Shown here piece after piece: positions 44,785 to 57,041 of a stretch of DNA of 64,000 bases (its first letter is position 1; every line of letters starts with the position of its first letter). The notes under the pieces were generated by a model, which worked only from the letters and a program-made list of their open reading frames with translations, had not been told where the DNA came from and did no database searches. Location of the stretch: NCBI GenBank assembly GCA_002179805.1, contig NAVB01000216.1:1-64000 (forward strand), given 5' to 3'. The translations under genes and the position numbers were made by a program. Origin of the DNA: Acanthamoeba lenticulata. Lineage: Eukaryota; Discosea; Longamoebia; Acanthamoebidae.

Positions 44785-45626
44785 TCACTTGGCCTTGAGC
44801 TTGATGCCGCTCTGGTAGGTCTTGAGCAGGTGCTGGAGAAGGAACGACATGGCGACTACCATGAGGATCTCGTAGACCAGGTAGGACGACAGCTGCACGC
44901 CCACCGGACGTAGGACGGAGCCGTTGACCGTGTCGAGCCAAGACGAGCCGAAGCGGTCGAGCACCACTCGCGCGGCAGCCGCGGCCAGGCAAGCCAAGGC
45001 CGAGAAGCGCAAGCTGGTCGAGGACTGGCCAGGCAGCTGCTTCGTGGAGAGAACAAGGTATGCGCCAAGGATGGCGAAGACGCCCAATTGGATGTAGGAC
45101 GACGGCACGTAGGCCGAGAGCATGGCCAGAGGCGACGAACCTGTGGGCAACGCGTACCTGGGGCGAAGAAGACGGCCGTTATCATATCTCTTCCAGTAGT
45201 GGATGAAGGAGAAAGACTATGTACCACTGGGGCGAGATATTGGCGTTGTTGTTGACCTCTGAGTAGAACATGACGGCGAGGGCCAGCGCGCCAGTCGTCT
45301 CGGCTACGGCCGCGGTGTAAAAGGTGAAGAGCTGCGCTGCGGCGTAGCGCATATCATATTGCGCTGCCGCCAAGAGGCCAGCCGTGACCGCTAGAGGTAG
45401 CAAGCCCACAAGGGCCACATACCTGAGCAGGAGAGGAAGGAAGGGAGAAGAGACAAGAATAAGACAAAATGCTTCTTTCAGAATCTTCCTGCTCAAAGGG
45501 GCGTTACCGGAGAGAAAGGGGCGGGGGCTTCTTGAACGGCTGGAAAGCCACTAAAAGCAAGCAGGCCAACGAAATAAGAGAGAGGGCACCCTCCACAACA
45601 AGGGGGACCAGGTCGCCAAGAGCCAT
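44785..45626 (-). CDS. multipass membrane protein, unknown family
   Basis: The start is ATG at 45626 (MALGDLVPLVVEGALSLISL). Three exons encode about 250 aa with six to seven hydrophobic segments, for example SLISLACLLLVAFQPF, YVALVGLLPLAVTAGLLAAA, TAAVAETTGALALAVMFY, IQLGVFAILGAYLVLS, FSALACLAAAAARVV and YEILMVVAMSFLLQHLL. The C-terminus is short and basic (SGIKLKAK), recalling a KxKxx-type ER retrieval tail, ending with TGA at 44785-44787. I do not recognise the family. It could be an ER or organelle membrane protein. Confidence 0.7.
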
Positions 45627-45715
45627 CGCGAACGTTATCTCAATAAAACGAAAATAAAAAACAAACAAAGCAAAATTACAATAAGAAAACATGAAGAAAC
45701 TGCGCTGTTGAACAG

Positions 45716-48109
45716 ATGGAGGAGTGGAACTGGGCTTCGGCCGAGTGGGGCGCCAAGATCACCAGCTCTGCCGTGGCGTTAGACGGGCATGAGGTGGGAT
45801 GTCTGCTGCAGTCACGACGGACCACGCTACCTGGGTTCCTCGGCCACGGTGCACACCACAGCGCAGGCACTTTCATCTGCGAGACCTTCGTGCGTCCACC
45901 GGTGGAGTTGGTCCTCACCCTGCCCTTTGAGGTACGTGGCTCTCTGCTCATCACATGCTTGTTCATTGTTTTGTGTTGACTTTTTGGTCTCTACGTTTGC
46001 TCCTCTCGAGACGAACGTCCACTGCGTCGTGCTGCGGCCCAAGGTGGGCTCCCAGGGAGCCGTGCAGGTCATCTCGCTCGAGGCCTCTTCTTCCACAGGT
46101 CCGTCCTTTGCGTTTGTTTTTGTTTGTTTGTGTGTTGACTGTATCACATGCGCAGACAACGCCCAGTGGACCTTTCTGGGCAGATACGGCGACCTGCCCG
46201 CCCGCCTCTCCCCGCCCGACCACGACCCGGTCCGTCCTTTGCACCACCGTTTCGCCGCCACCATCACATAGATTGCCTCACTCGCGACGCATCGCCGATG
46301 GACAGGCCGATGCCGTGGCCCTCGTCAACCCGGGCTACCGCCCCCGCGCCCTCGGCTGGCGTCTCCCTTCGCCCGACGCCATCAGGTCCGTCATCATCGC
46401 CATCATCTGCCCAATGGGGCTTAACCTTTTGCCCTTCCGCATCGTGTGCGCAGGCCGCCCGAGCTGCCCGCCCACGCGCGGGTGCCGATCACGCTGCGCC
46501 CAGCCGCGCTGGCCCACGTCCGGCGGCTTCGGCTCACCATTCACCGAAGCACGGCCCATCCCTTCCTCTCTTCTCGAGCTCTGGGCTGATCGTGTCTGTT
46601 GCTGCGGGCGGTGGCGGCGGCGGCGCAGTGGAGCACAGCGGCTACGTGGGCCTCGCCGGGCTCGAGGTCTGGGGCCAGCCGTCGGGCTCGTGCGATCCCG
46701 GCCTGGTGGCCCGCGTCGGGGCCGATCTCGCGCGCGTGCTCGTCGCACAGGCCAGACCCTCGCCGCAGCTGCCACAGCCGCGGCCCCTGGGACCGCCGCC
46801 GGTGCCCCGGCCGGGGCAGGACCTGCGCCGAGCCGACCCGGAATGGGCCGAGAAGCTGCGCCGGGTGCCCTCCGACGCCTACCCGGAGCGCTTCATCGAT
46901 CCGCTCACCTGCGAGGTCATGTGCGACCCCGTGCTCCTGCCCTCGGGCCACGCCGTCGACCGCACCAGCCGTACGGCACGCCCATTCAACCCGCCCTTTT
47001 GAAGGCTCCACCATTTCAGCTGACGCTTTGCCACGTGACTCGTCGCGGCGTAGTCGAGCGCCACCTGCGCGAGCACTTGACCGATCCGTTCACGGTACGC
47101 GCGCGCTTGATGCAGTCATGCCGCAACGCGTTTCAAAATCAAACAACGGCGGGGCCGCGGGCTGTAGGGCCTGCCGCTGCGGCGCGAGGACGTGCTGGAG
47201 CACACGACGCTGCGGGCCGAGGTCTATCGCTTCGTTCACGCCTACCGGCGGCCACCCGGTGCGGCCTGCAACGCTCAGCCCGAGAATAGACTCAGAGCCG
47301 GCTGACGATACGATGGTTTTGCGTGCACAGAGCGCGAGTCGCATGTGGAGGCCTTCCTAAAGCACCTCCACAGCACGCGCCCGGCTCGCGTTGACCCTGA
47401 GGCGGCGGCCTTGGGCGCAGCGCTCAGGCTGAAGACGGCGACGATCACGCCCACGCCTGCGCCCTCAACGACGACGACGACTGCGACGATGACAACAGCA
47501 ACGGCTGTGATGTCGCCGCGGGCTAAGCGACGGCGCATCATAAGCGACGACGAGGACGAGAGGGCGAGTACAGCCGCCATGGCGACAACGCAACACTCGG
47601 CCCCACCACGAGTCAAGGAGATCATCACCCTTGACAGCGACGATGATGACGATGACAACGAACCCAAAGAAGAACCGGAGCAAAGCAAGAGCGGCGGTGT
47701 CGGCGGCCCAGAGGCCAAGGGTGGGACCAAGCGCAAGCGGGCAAACCATGTTATGCTCATCATCGACGATGATGACGCCGATGACGACGCGGAGAACGGC
47801 GAGCTCCGATCCGCGTTGGCAGACAAGAAAGCAGATTCGTACCAGCCGCAAGCGCCCGAGGCACCCCCACAAGTCGCCAAGCCCGTTGTGGCGGAACCAA
47901 AAGAGGACGATGACAAGGCGCAGCTGCGGTGCGTGGCCTGCGGCGCGCAGCCGCCGGCGCTCGCGGTGGCCCTCCCGTGCGCACACCGCACCTGCCGGGC
48001 GTGCGCCCTGCTCGCCTTGCGCGAGTCCGCCCCAGAAGAGGCCACCTGCCCAGCGCCAGGCTGTCATCGGCCCTTTGCCTTCTCCGGCGTCCAGCGCGTC
48101 CAGCAATAA
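45716..48109 (+). CDS. UBOX5/RNF37-like U-box and RING E3 ubiquitin ligase
   Basis: ATG at 45716 opens a beta-rich N-terminal region over several exons (FVRPPVELVLTLPFE, HCVVLRPKVGSQGAVQVISL, GYVGLAGLEVWGQPSGSC). The U-box lies at about 46.88-47.25 kb: ERFIDPLTCEVMCDPVLLPS, then GHAVDRT, an intron, ERHLREHLTDPFTGLPLRRE. U-boxes recruit E2 enzymes without zinc. A basic NLS-like segment (PRAKRRRIISDDED) and two acidic blocks follow. The C-terminus is a RING-like Cys/His cluster (CVACGAQPPALAVALPCAHR, CRACAL..CPAPGCHRPF), ending with TAA at 48107-48109. N-terminal domain, U-box and C-terminal RING together match RNF37/UBOX5. VKEIITLDSDDDDDD and VMLIIDDDDADDD look like SUMO-interacting motifs. 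Confidence 0.8.
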
Positions 48110-48197
48110 ATAAATTAGACTTATTTATTTATTTTTATTTGATTTTTATTTGTGCTTTTTGAGGGTAAATGGTTTGGATGTTTGGTTTGTTTGGGCT

Positions 48198-51100
48198 TCA
48201 AGCAAAGGCGCCGTCCAGGACGGCCTTCTGCTGCTGCGCGTGGATGGAGCCCAGGCCCACCGCCGGGGCGGCCGACGGCGGACGCGACACCAACTTGACC
48301 TGCGAACGCATGACGACGAGAGATCGACATCAGAACAGGGACGGCGATGATTGGGGAGACAAAAGAAGTGAAGAAAGAGAAGAAAGAAGACGTACGGGAG
48401 CGGTGAGGCGGGAGAAGCGCGGAGCCACGTAGTCCCACATGCCAGCGTTCTGGGGCTCCTCCTGGACCCACCGGTAGGACTCGGCGTTGCGGTACTTGGA
48501 CAGCTCCTCGGCCAACGCCCGGTACGGGAACGGCGACAATTCCTGCACGCGTTTGCGTTCACGTTCGTGTCGTGTTTGTGCGCGCGTCAGTCGACGTCGC
48601 GACATGTGGCACACGACAAGGGGCGCTGGGTGGGGGGGGAGCACCTCGACGCGGACGACGGCCACGTCGTCGATCTTCTTCGTCTCGCGCTGCTTGACGA
48701 GGTCGTAGTAGACCTTGCCGCTGCACAGCACCACGCGCTTCACCCTGTGCGCGCGCGTCGTGTCGTGCGATGGTGGTCAGCTCCACACGCATCATGAAGA
48801 GGAAGGAGGAGGAGGAGGAGAGTACTGGGCAGGCGAGACGGTGGTGTCGGGGATGACGGGGAGGAAGCTGGTGCCGGGCGCCATCTCGGCCAGGTCCGAC
48901 ACGGCCTGCGGGTGGCGCAGGAGGGTCTTCGGCCCGACGACCACCATCGGCTTCCTGTAGCTCCGCTTCATCTGTTTTTTATTTTATTATGTACATATAA
49001 ATATTAATATAAAGCGAAAGCGAAGAAAGAGCGAAAACGAAACAAAGAACGAAGGGAGGGGAGGGGCACCTGACGGCGGAGGGCGTGGAAGTAGTTGGCG
49101 GGCGTGGTCGGGTTGATGAGCTGCATGTTGGGCACCATGTTCGACACGTCCTCCGGGTTGAGGCGGTCGCCATCACAAAGCTGGAGGAAGCGCTCGATGC
49201 GGCAGGACGAGTGCTCGGGGCCGGCGCCGTCGAAGCCGTGGGGCAGGAGCAGCGTGAGGGCCGACTGGCGCCACCACTTGTCCTCGCCGCTGTTGAGGAA
49301 CTGGTCGATGACGATCTGCGCCCCGTTGTGGAAGTCGCCGAACTGCGCCTCCCACAGCACCAGCGTCGTCGGGTCCTCGATGCTGTACCCGTACTCTATT
49401 AAAAGATCATATAAAAAACTCGATTAATAATAATTTCGAATAAAGTATTTAAATAATTGATCTTTAAATTGGACTAAATATTCGGTACCGAAGCCCATGA
49501 CGGCGAACTCTGAGAGTGGGCTGTCGGCCACCTGAAGATGCAAAAAGAGAGAAAAAACACATAAATCAGTTTTCCGGTTTGAGATTTTTTAAAATATTAA
49601 TAATCTGAAGAAAGGAAACGCACGTGGAGCTTGCCCTGGTTGGGGGCCATGAGGTTGAGCGGGATGACGCGCTCGTTGGTGGCCTGGTCGGTCAGGGCCA
49701 CATGTCGGTGGCTGAAGGTGCCACGCCCCACGTCCTGTCCGCTCAGCCGCACGTTGTACTCTGTGGCCACATTCCATGCATTGTTAGATTTATTCAATTA
49801 TTCAAGTATTTTTATCGTTTCTAGAACTTCGTACTTTCGAGAAGGAGCGAGCCGATGGCGAGCGACTCGGCCGTGGCCCAGTCGAGGCCGGTCTTGGACT
49901 CGAGCTTGGCCTGCCGCGGCTTGCAGAAGAAGTTGGCCAGCCGGCTGTGCACCGTCTGTTACGCGTGGCACGTGCGCGTGAGACCAGGCCGAGACCCAAA
50001 AAACAAAGAGAGAGAAGGCGCCAGACCTTGCCCTGCGGGTTGATCGAGGCGAGGCCGACCTTGATGAGCTCGTCCTCGGTGTAGCCCGTGTCGACGCGCT
50101 GGGTCATGTCCTGAGGCGCCGTCATCTTGGCCCACTTGCCGCCCATCGTGTCGACCTGGCGAGGAAGAGAAGAGAAGGGGGGGGGGGAGGTGAGGGCAAG
50201 TCGCGCGTGACGAGAGAAGGACGGAAGACACCGTACGGTGGGCTGGGCCTTCTGTGACTCGGCAAACTCCTTGTCGAGGACTTCGCGGGCCTTGTCCTTC
50301 ATCTGCTTGGCCTCTGCCTCGGTGATCACTTGCTCCTTCTGTTGTGTCCAAGGATTGGGGAAAAGGTCAAAGAAAGAACGAAAACGAGGAAGAACGAAAA
50401 CGACAAAGAGTGAAAGCGAAAGAGAAAGCGAAAAGAAGGGAAAGGCACGCACGATGAGGCGGTCGCCGTAGAGCTTGGCGATGGTCGGGCGCACGCGGAT
50501 GGCGTCGTACATGAGGGGCTGCGTGAAGGACGGCTCGTCGAGCTCGTTGTGGCCGTGACGGCGGTAGCCGTGGAGGTCCACGATGATGTCCTTGCCAAAG
50601 GTGGCCAGGTAGTCCAGCGCGAGGCGCGTGGCGATCACGACGGCCTCGGGGTCGTCGGCGTTGACGTGGATGGCCGGCGCGTGGATGGCGCGCAGGATGT
50701 CCGTGCAATGCCAGCTCGACCGGCCCTTGTGGGCGTCGGTCGTGAAGCCAATTTGGTTGTTCACCACCACATGGATCGAGCCACCTATGTCGCATTGTGG
50801 TTCACGTCGCGTCAGCCACGGGCGCCCCGGCAAGAACTCTGAGCAGTACGCGCGTCAACGCACCGACGGTATACTCGGGCAGCTGGGAGAGGGCCAGGGT
50901 CTCGGGGACGACGCCCTGGGCGCTCATGGCGGCGTCGCCGTGGACCATGATGCAAAGCGCCTGCTTGCGGCCGTTGCCCAGGTCCTGCTTGGCCCGGACC
51001 TTACCCTGCGCCACTGGGTTGGCCGCCTGCACACACGCACATCACCGCCTTCAGTATCACTCCCGAGCGAGCCAAGCAGCAGGCCTGAGCTGGGCTGGCT

Positions 51101-52398
51101 CGGGCGCACCTCAAGGTGCGACGGGTTGTGGATGAGGGAGACGTGGAGCTTCTTGCCGGCGTAGTCCAGGTCCACCGATTGAGCTGTTTTCAGTGTGCCG
51201 AGGGCGGTTGATACAAAGGTGAGCGCTTCACGCGAAGGACCAAGGCCCAACAGGAGGAGGAGGAGGAGCGATGATGGGCACACGCACCGATGTGCGAAAG
51301 GACGTCGCCCGTGCCAGGCCGGAGCGCGCCCTCCACCGTCGGGAAGTCGTTGAAGCCGCTCACCTGCACGTTATCACGCCGATCAGTCTTGTGGCCTTTT
51401 CGGGGAGGACAGGGAGGGACGCGACCTTGGCAAAGATCTTGGAGGCCGGGTAGCGCAGGATGCCGGTGAGGAAGTTGAGGCGGCCGCGGTGCGGCATGGC
51501 GATGACGGCCTCCTCGAAGCTGTGCTGGGCGGCCTGGCTGAAGATGGTATCCATGCAGGCCATCATCGACTCGCAGCCCTCCAGGCCGTACCGCTTGACC
51601 GCTGCACACACACACACTCTTGAGCATCAGCGCCCGCACTACACGACACGACAACACACGTGGGCTGGTGGGCACCTCGGAACTTGGTGTGAAGGAAGTG
51701 GTCGAATTCCTCCGAAGTCTGGAGAAGCGAGAGGATGCGCTTGCGGTCGTCGGCCGTGAGGGCTGAGCCTGAGGCCGATTGACGCGCGGCCATGGCGGCC
51801 TCGAAGCGGCCGGAGAGCCAGGCCTGCTCGGCCGGGTTCTCGACGTGCGCAAACTCAATGCCGACGCTGCCGCAGTAGGTGGACTTGAGGGCCGCCACGA
51901 GCTCGTTCAGGCTGGTGGTCTCCTTGCCCAGACCGGCAAAGAGGCCCTTGAGCGGCAGCTGCGCCGCGTCGTCCTCGCGCAGCCCGTACTGCCTCGCGTC
52001 CAACACGCCCGCGGGCGCCCTACGATAAAGACAAGGACCCAAGGTTTATTATGTTATTAAATATCAAATATCAAATAGTTTAATCTGTGATTAATCTTAT
52101 CAATTAAAAGAAAAGCGTACTTGCGGTGACGGCGACCAAGGGGATCCAAGGCGGCGTCAAAGTGGCCGTAGGTGCGATAGGCGTTGATGAGACGGAACAC
52201 ATTGGCGTGCTTGTTCTGGTTGTCCAGCTCTTCTTGGGTCAGCTGCGTGCCCTCGACAGCTGACGCTGTGGCGTATCGCTGCTGGCGCGCCGTCGAAAGG
52301 GGCGTTGCCCTTGTGCCAGCGGACCCAAAGACACGGGTGGCCGCGAAGCGGGAGCTCAGCGGGCCCACGCATGTGCTTCTGGCTCCAACGCGCAACAT
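48198..52398 (-). CDS. DHTKD1: mitochondrial 2-oxoacid dehydrogenase E1 (DHTKD1/OGDH-type)
   Basis: This thiamine-pyrophosphate E1 subunit decarboxylates 2-oxoadipate or 2-oxoglutarate within a lipoyl-dependent complex. ATG at 52398 starts an Arg/Ser-rich presequence ([20 protein letters not shown]). Conserved blocks in order are [192 protein letters not shown] and a C-terminal [28 protein letters not shown] and the C-terminus favour DHTKD1 over OGDH. It has about sixteen introns. In lysine or tryptophan breakdown the product would be glutaryl-CoA. Confidence 0.9.
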
Positions 52399-52743
52399 TG
52401 CTGAAGCCGTTCCGTTCGCCAGAGGTGTTGAGACAACAATACAGATGTTCGTCAATGCGTGTCATCTCGTGCAGAGCAACAAGCATTTTTATTTTTTATT
52501 TTTAACGGATGAAAAACAATGATCGTTCAGGACGTACCCGTGGGTGGATGAGATAAGAAGGGGTGAAGGAGCGTAACCTTCTCGTTGAGAATCGGGAAAT
52601 CCCTGCGGGCAGAAGCACATACACGGTTTCGTGTCGACCGTGAAGCGATACGGAGGGATCCGATGTCGGCAGAAACAAAAGGCCAAGGAATTAAAATTTA
52701 TTTTACATTTGGTTTTTTATTTATTTATTTCGCAACCAAGCTT
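52399..52743. other. intergenic spacer
   Basis: This lies between the start of the dehydrogenase gene and the stop of the next minus-strand gene. Part is AT-rich (52480-52510 and 52690-52735). No gene, RNA or repeat could be supported. It probably carries the dehydrogenase promoter and 5' UTR. Confidence 0.5.
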
Positions 52744-53217
52744 TCAGGACCTGGAGGTGCTCTTCCGCCGACCCTTCAAGTAGCTCCAGAGAGCCCGGAC
52801 CTGAAGCCGTTCTCGCTTCGACTGCTCCGAGTTTTCTTCGCCTCGGGTCTCGTTGTTCTCCTGCTTCTTCGCAAGCTTCCTCGTCTGGCCAGAGGGAGAG
52901 GAGGCCTTCTTGACTCTCTCGCCAAGCGAGCCGTATCGCTGGTGGCCGGTGAACCCCGAGAGTTGTTCGTCGGTGTCCTCAAGAAGACTTAACGGCCAGC
53001 AGGTAGGCAAGCTCGCGTGCTGTCTCTTCTGGCGAAGCCACACCTCCCGCTTGTGGGCTTCGGCTTTGTCCTGGGCGAGCACGTCTCGCAGGTTGCACTT
53101 CATCGCGGCCAAGCCGTCTTGCAAAGCCTCGCTCTGCAGCTTCCACACTTGGCGCTGAGCTTCCTCCGGCCGATTGCCCAGTGCGTGCTTGGTCTTGGTC
53201 GTCCGCCCGATGGCCAT
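52744..53217 (-). CDS. small basic coiled-coil protein, hypothetical
   Basis: The start ATG at 53217 (MAIGRTTKTKHALGN) gives about 157 aa; the Met-less extension to 53232 is not used. The protein is Lys/Arg/Gln/Glu-rich, with predicted helix in PEEAQRQVWKLQSEALQDGL and VLAQDKAEAHKREVWLRQKR. The C-terminus is highly basic and Ser-rich (YLKGRRKSTSRS), with TGA at 52744-52746. A Trp/Cys-containing middle (SLPTCWPLSLLEDTDEQLS) could be unspliced intron sequence. I recognise no domain; a nucleolar or ribosome-biogenesis-like small protein is possible but unproven. Confidence 0.5.
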   Translation of the reverse strand: MAIGRTTKTKHALGNRPEEAQRQVWKLQSEALQDGLAAMKCNLRDVLAQDKAEAHKREVWLRQKRQHASLPTCWPLSLLEDTDEQLSGFTGHQRYGSLGERVKKASSPSGQTRKLAKKQENNETRGEENSEQSKRERLQVRALWSYLKGRRKSTSRS

Positions 53218-54000
53218 CTTGTGAAGGAGCAAGCTGTTGTGGTGTACGCTGTGCAGTGTGTAAATCTTTACTCTTCCTCTCCTGGTCGGTAGGTGGGCCG
53301 GTTGTTGGGGGTGGTGTATGTGGGCTGTGTGGAGGACTCGCGGTGGCGAAAGGCAATGAAGAGGTGGAGGAAGTGGGAGACTATGGCGCCTGAGAAGGGA
53401 CGTGCAGTGGCACTGTCAGCGCTCGTTCCCTTGCCAAGCTTGCAACTGCGTATCATACGGCCTAGCTCGAATGTGCAAGAAAGGGTAACATTCTACCGTC
53501 ATGTTGCGAGGGTCGGACTCACTATCCCCCCGGGCTCTTGCGTGAAACGCGCTCAGAGGCTCTGGAGAACGACAAAGCTGACAACATGCAGCAGGCCGTT
53601 CAGGGGCGCTCCTTGGTCCGGTCACGCTCGGGGTGCACTGCCACAACCGCAACCAGCCACCGTTACTGGATGACGCCTGTCTGGTGAACTGTCATCAAGG
53701 GGACGCAGCAGCGCCGTTTATCTCGTGACAAGCATTCACGGTCTTTCCCAAACACCACCCAGAATTCACTGCCAAGAGAGCAGTCAGAGGTTGTTTCCAG
53801 CGGTTGGGCGACGATTGATGCACGCAGACCGGAGAGCAAGGATTGTCCGGAAAGAAAGTATGAGAAGAATGCTTGCCACAAGACATCAAGCTGGCACCCC
53901 ACAAACCGCATAAGACACGCGATTTCCCTCGGGCTGGCGGGTGCACGGGGACGGAGTCTTTGCTGTGACGGCAGAGGCGGGGACGGTGCTCGTCTCGGGG
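53218..54000. other. intergenic region, no supported gene
   Basis: This 780-bp region lies between the small basic gene and the stop of the SDR gene. Frames of up to about 125 codons on either strand are overlapping, without motif or splice structure. It presumably holds the upstream region of the basic protein gene and the SDR 3' UTR. Confidence 0.5.
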
Positions 54001-56175
54001 TCAGACAGGCGACTTGTTGGTGCTTCCTCCGCTCACGCTTCGGAAGATGAAGAGAACGAGGACAAAGAGGATGAGCGGAATCATCACTGCGCGCGACTGC
54101 TCCAGCAGATTCTTGCGCCTCGTTGGCTGCGCCGCAGACGAGGAGGACACGGGGCCTAGGAACGCGGCGTCCTTGCGTGCGTAGTGGGCCAGCACGCGCC
54201 CCATGCCCTCCCGCATGGGCACCAGAGGCTGATAGCCGAGGTCGCGCTTGGGCTTGTCGGGCGCAAAGTAGTGCGTCACGCCCACCTTGAACACCTCGGC
54301 GCGCGTCAGCAGTGGCTGGAAGTTGTAGACCGGCCCCACCACGCTGCACGAGGAGAAATGTTGATGAATTATTTTCAAAAGATAATAATAAATGTTATTC
54401 ATGTATTTATTTACAATAAATAAATCACTAAAACGCACCGATGAGTGAACTCGATGCAAAGGGCGAGATAGAACATCAGAGCAACAGGCAACTGGAGAGT
54501 GGGGTAGCTGTAGCCGTAGAGCTCGAGGAGCGGTCGGAAGAAGGTGAAGTTATTGATCGGCTCCCAGTCCGAGATGAAGTAGGGCTGGCCTGTACATCGG
54601 TTTGTGCCGTCCGTCTCTGTGATGGCGTTCATTGCTGGTGAGTACAGGCTGCGACACAGCACGAGGAGAAGCTACACCAACGAACCGTCTCGATGGTCGT
54701 GCAACTGGATCGAGGCCAAGATGTGCGCATGGACCAGATTGTCCACGTACACAAACTCGACCTACACCACCATCAAGTATTCAATAAATGAACAGAAAAC
54801 AAAAACAAATAGAAAATAAATAAATAAAATATTCAAAGTGGATAAAATCTATGCTGGTGCTTAGACGTGTGAAATGTGACTTGCTTACACACGCTCTGTC
54901 CCAGCAATTATCAAAGAAAATAATAATAATAAACATGGGACGCTTACCTTGGAGTCGGGCCTTCCGACAGTGAAGCAAAAGAGGCCCTTCTTGATGAGGT
55001 CCACGATCCGAGGCAAGTGCCGCTCCTCGCCCTGTAGAGTCCAGCCCTCGCGGGTGAGCCACGCAACACGTAAACGGCCTTTCTGAGGGAAGAGAAGGGG
55101 GGGGGGGAAGTCACCTACCTCGCCATAGATGCCTGCCGCCCGAATGGCGCACGTGAGTAGTTTGTCGTGGCCGCTCCGCGCTTTCCTCTTCAAGCGCGTC
55201 CCGCTTGCGCCCAGTATCGTCTGCAATAATAGTAGAGCGGCCATCACAGGCACAAACATTAGTAACGACTGACTACTTGCCCGCCAGGCGAGAGCTGCAG
55301 ACCTGCTCGGCGATGGACTTGGTGCGCGAGTAGTAGTCCACATGGCGGTCGAGCGGGACATACGGCTGCGACTCATCGGCGTTGGGCAGCTCGTTGCCTG
55401 CAAACACCACGTTCGTCGTGCTGGTAGAGAGGCAAGAAGGCGATTCAGTCAGCAAACCATCGTGTGAGCGCCAGGACGGGCTTGAGGGTAACTTGCCTGG
55501 TGTAGACGATGGTCGAGACGCCGCACTCGACGCAGGCGTCGATGATGTTCTGCGTGCCTCCCACGTTGACCGCCATGATCTTGTCCCGCTGCAACTGCTC
55601 CCTGCAAGCTTGCGTGAGCGGCGGGCGGTTCGCACTTTGCCACTCGCATACCCGTGTTTCTTGTGAGCCCGGCGCGTACCTGCCGCTCATGCCAAACGAG
55701 GCGATGTGGAACACGACATCGACGCCGTCGACGGCCTTGCGCACAGCAGCCGCGTCGCGGATGTCGGCCGTCACAAATTCCACCCGTTCGTCATAGGCCT
55801 GTGCCCAGCGCATGAGTGAAGCCAGCCCGGGCTGCGCGGAGAAAGAGGGGGGCGAGCCTTACCTGGCGCAGGGCGGAAGGGAGGGCATCCATCCAGTCGG
55901 GGAGCGGGCCGCGCAAGTCGAGCGCCCTCACTTGCCTCGCGCCAGCCGCCAACAACGTCTGTGAGCGCAATTTTAGGACCGACACAATAATCAAGCAAAA
56001 TCAAAAGCACGATTGGGACCTTGAGGAGGCGGTGCCCGAGGTAACCTCCTCCGCCCGTGACGAGGTACGTCAGGCCTTGCACTTGACCATACCTGCACGC
56101 GGGATTATTTTAGACGCAATGGGCGACAATTGTACTCCTTCACGGCACGAACCTGCGGCTCTCAGCATTCTCCAT
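54001..56175 (-). CDS. SDR42E/3-beta-hydroxysteroid dehydrogenase-like membrane protein
   Basis: The start is ATG at 56175 (MENAESRR), spliced to YGQVQGLTYLVTGGGGYLGH, the extended-SDR Rossmann motif GxxGxxG. Downstream are VEFVTADIRD, VDVVFHIASFGMSG, VNVGGTQNIIDACVECGVST and the catalytic YYSRTKSIAEQ (Y-x3-K). RAAGIYGEGEERHLPRIVDL and EFVYVDNLVHAHILA follow, typical of the 3-beta-HSD/SDR42E group. The C-terminal region has a ROS-type EINNFTFFRPLLE helix. It ends with a Ser/Arg patch (QPTRRKNLLEQSRA), a hydrophobic helix (VMIPLILFVLVLFIF) and TGA at 54001-54003. It is therefore a membrane-anchored NAD(P)-dependent sterol or steroid dehydrogenase. The sterol substrate is inferred. Confidence 0.88.
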
Positions 56176-56488
56176 CTGGTGGGTGGCCGCTCATTTTTAC
56201 TAAGCGATAAGGCACCTTATTTATTTCTTTTTACCTGCCTCGCTGGCCCTATTTATTTTGCTTTTGCGGACGTTCATGCGGGGAAGATCGCAGATCTTGT
56301 GGAAATGGGTAATTGAGCAAAGGAAGATGTAGAAGGACAAGAGGAAATGTGTGTTTACTCGATATGGAGGATTTGCAGTCAGCTGGGCTAATTACATATA
56401 CAGCCAATGGGAGGAAAAGTGCTCTAATTGGGTAGTAGATTAGAAGGCGGAGTGAGGGTGTTCTTGTGGGGGAGCAAGGCGATAGCGC
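56176..56488. other. intergenic spacer
   Basis: This lies between the SDR start and the stop of the glycine-rich RNA-binding gene. It is AT-rich, with no RNA gene, repeat or supported frame; the plus-strand frame over 55816-56316 is a shadow of the SDR 5' end. It probably holds the SDR promoter and the GRP 3' UTR. Confidence 0.45.
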
Positions 56489-57041
56489 TTACTCGTCACG
56501 GTCGTAACCCCTGCTCTCGCGGCCGTACGAGCCACGGGTGTTGTCGCGATCGTAGGGACGGTCGCGGTTGCCGTACGAGGAACGGCCACCACGGTCGCCA
56601 CCATAACCGCCACCACGACCACCACGGTAGCCGCCACCGCCGCCGCCGAAACCACCACCGCCGCCGTAGCCGCCACGGCCACCACGGTAGCCACCACCAC
56701 CGCCGCCGCCACCGCTGCCACGGTCGGAAGCGTTGTCGACGCGGATCTCACGGCCGTCGAGCTCAGTCTGGTTGAGAGCATCCTTGGCCGCGTTGGCCTC
56801 ATCAGCGCTGGCGAAGGTCACGAAGCCGAAGCCGCGCGACTTGCCGGTGTCGCGATCAGTCACGACCTTGGCTGTGGAAAGAGGAGAGGGTTATTAAATC
56901 TTCTGTACCGCGAAAACCGGAAAACGCCAGAGAGGACTTTCAAGTACCATCAACAACCTCGCCGTGCGCCTCGAAGGCGGCCCTGAGGCTTTCGTCGCTC
57001 GTGCCCCACGAGAGACCACCGATGAAGAGTTTGGCCGACAT
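56489..57041 (-). CDS. glycine-rich RNA-binding protein (RRM + RGG)
   Basis: There are two exons, 57041-56948 and 56871-56489, split by a 76-nt intron. ATG at 57041 begins [19 protein letters not shown] with RNP2 (LFIGGL). The second exon has [18 protein letters not shown] with RNP1 (RGFGFVTF), completing one RRM. The C-terminus is Gly/Arg/Tyr-rich ([20 protein letters not shown] and similar) ending RGYDRDE, TAA at 56489-56491. At about 158 aa it is the usual size for GRP/CIRBP-like proteins, which act in cold or stress RNA handling. Gly codons are mostly GGC/GGT. Confidence 0.95.

Noticed and set aside
46335..47014. minus-strand frames opposite the U-box gene
   Set aside because: They are Arg/Pro-rich shadows of GC-rich coding sequence.
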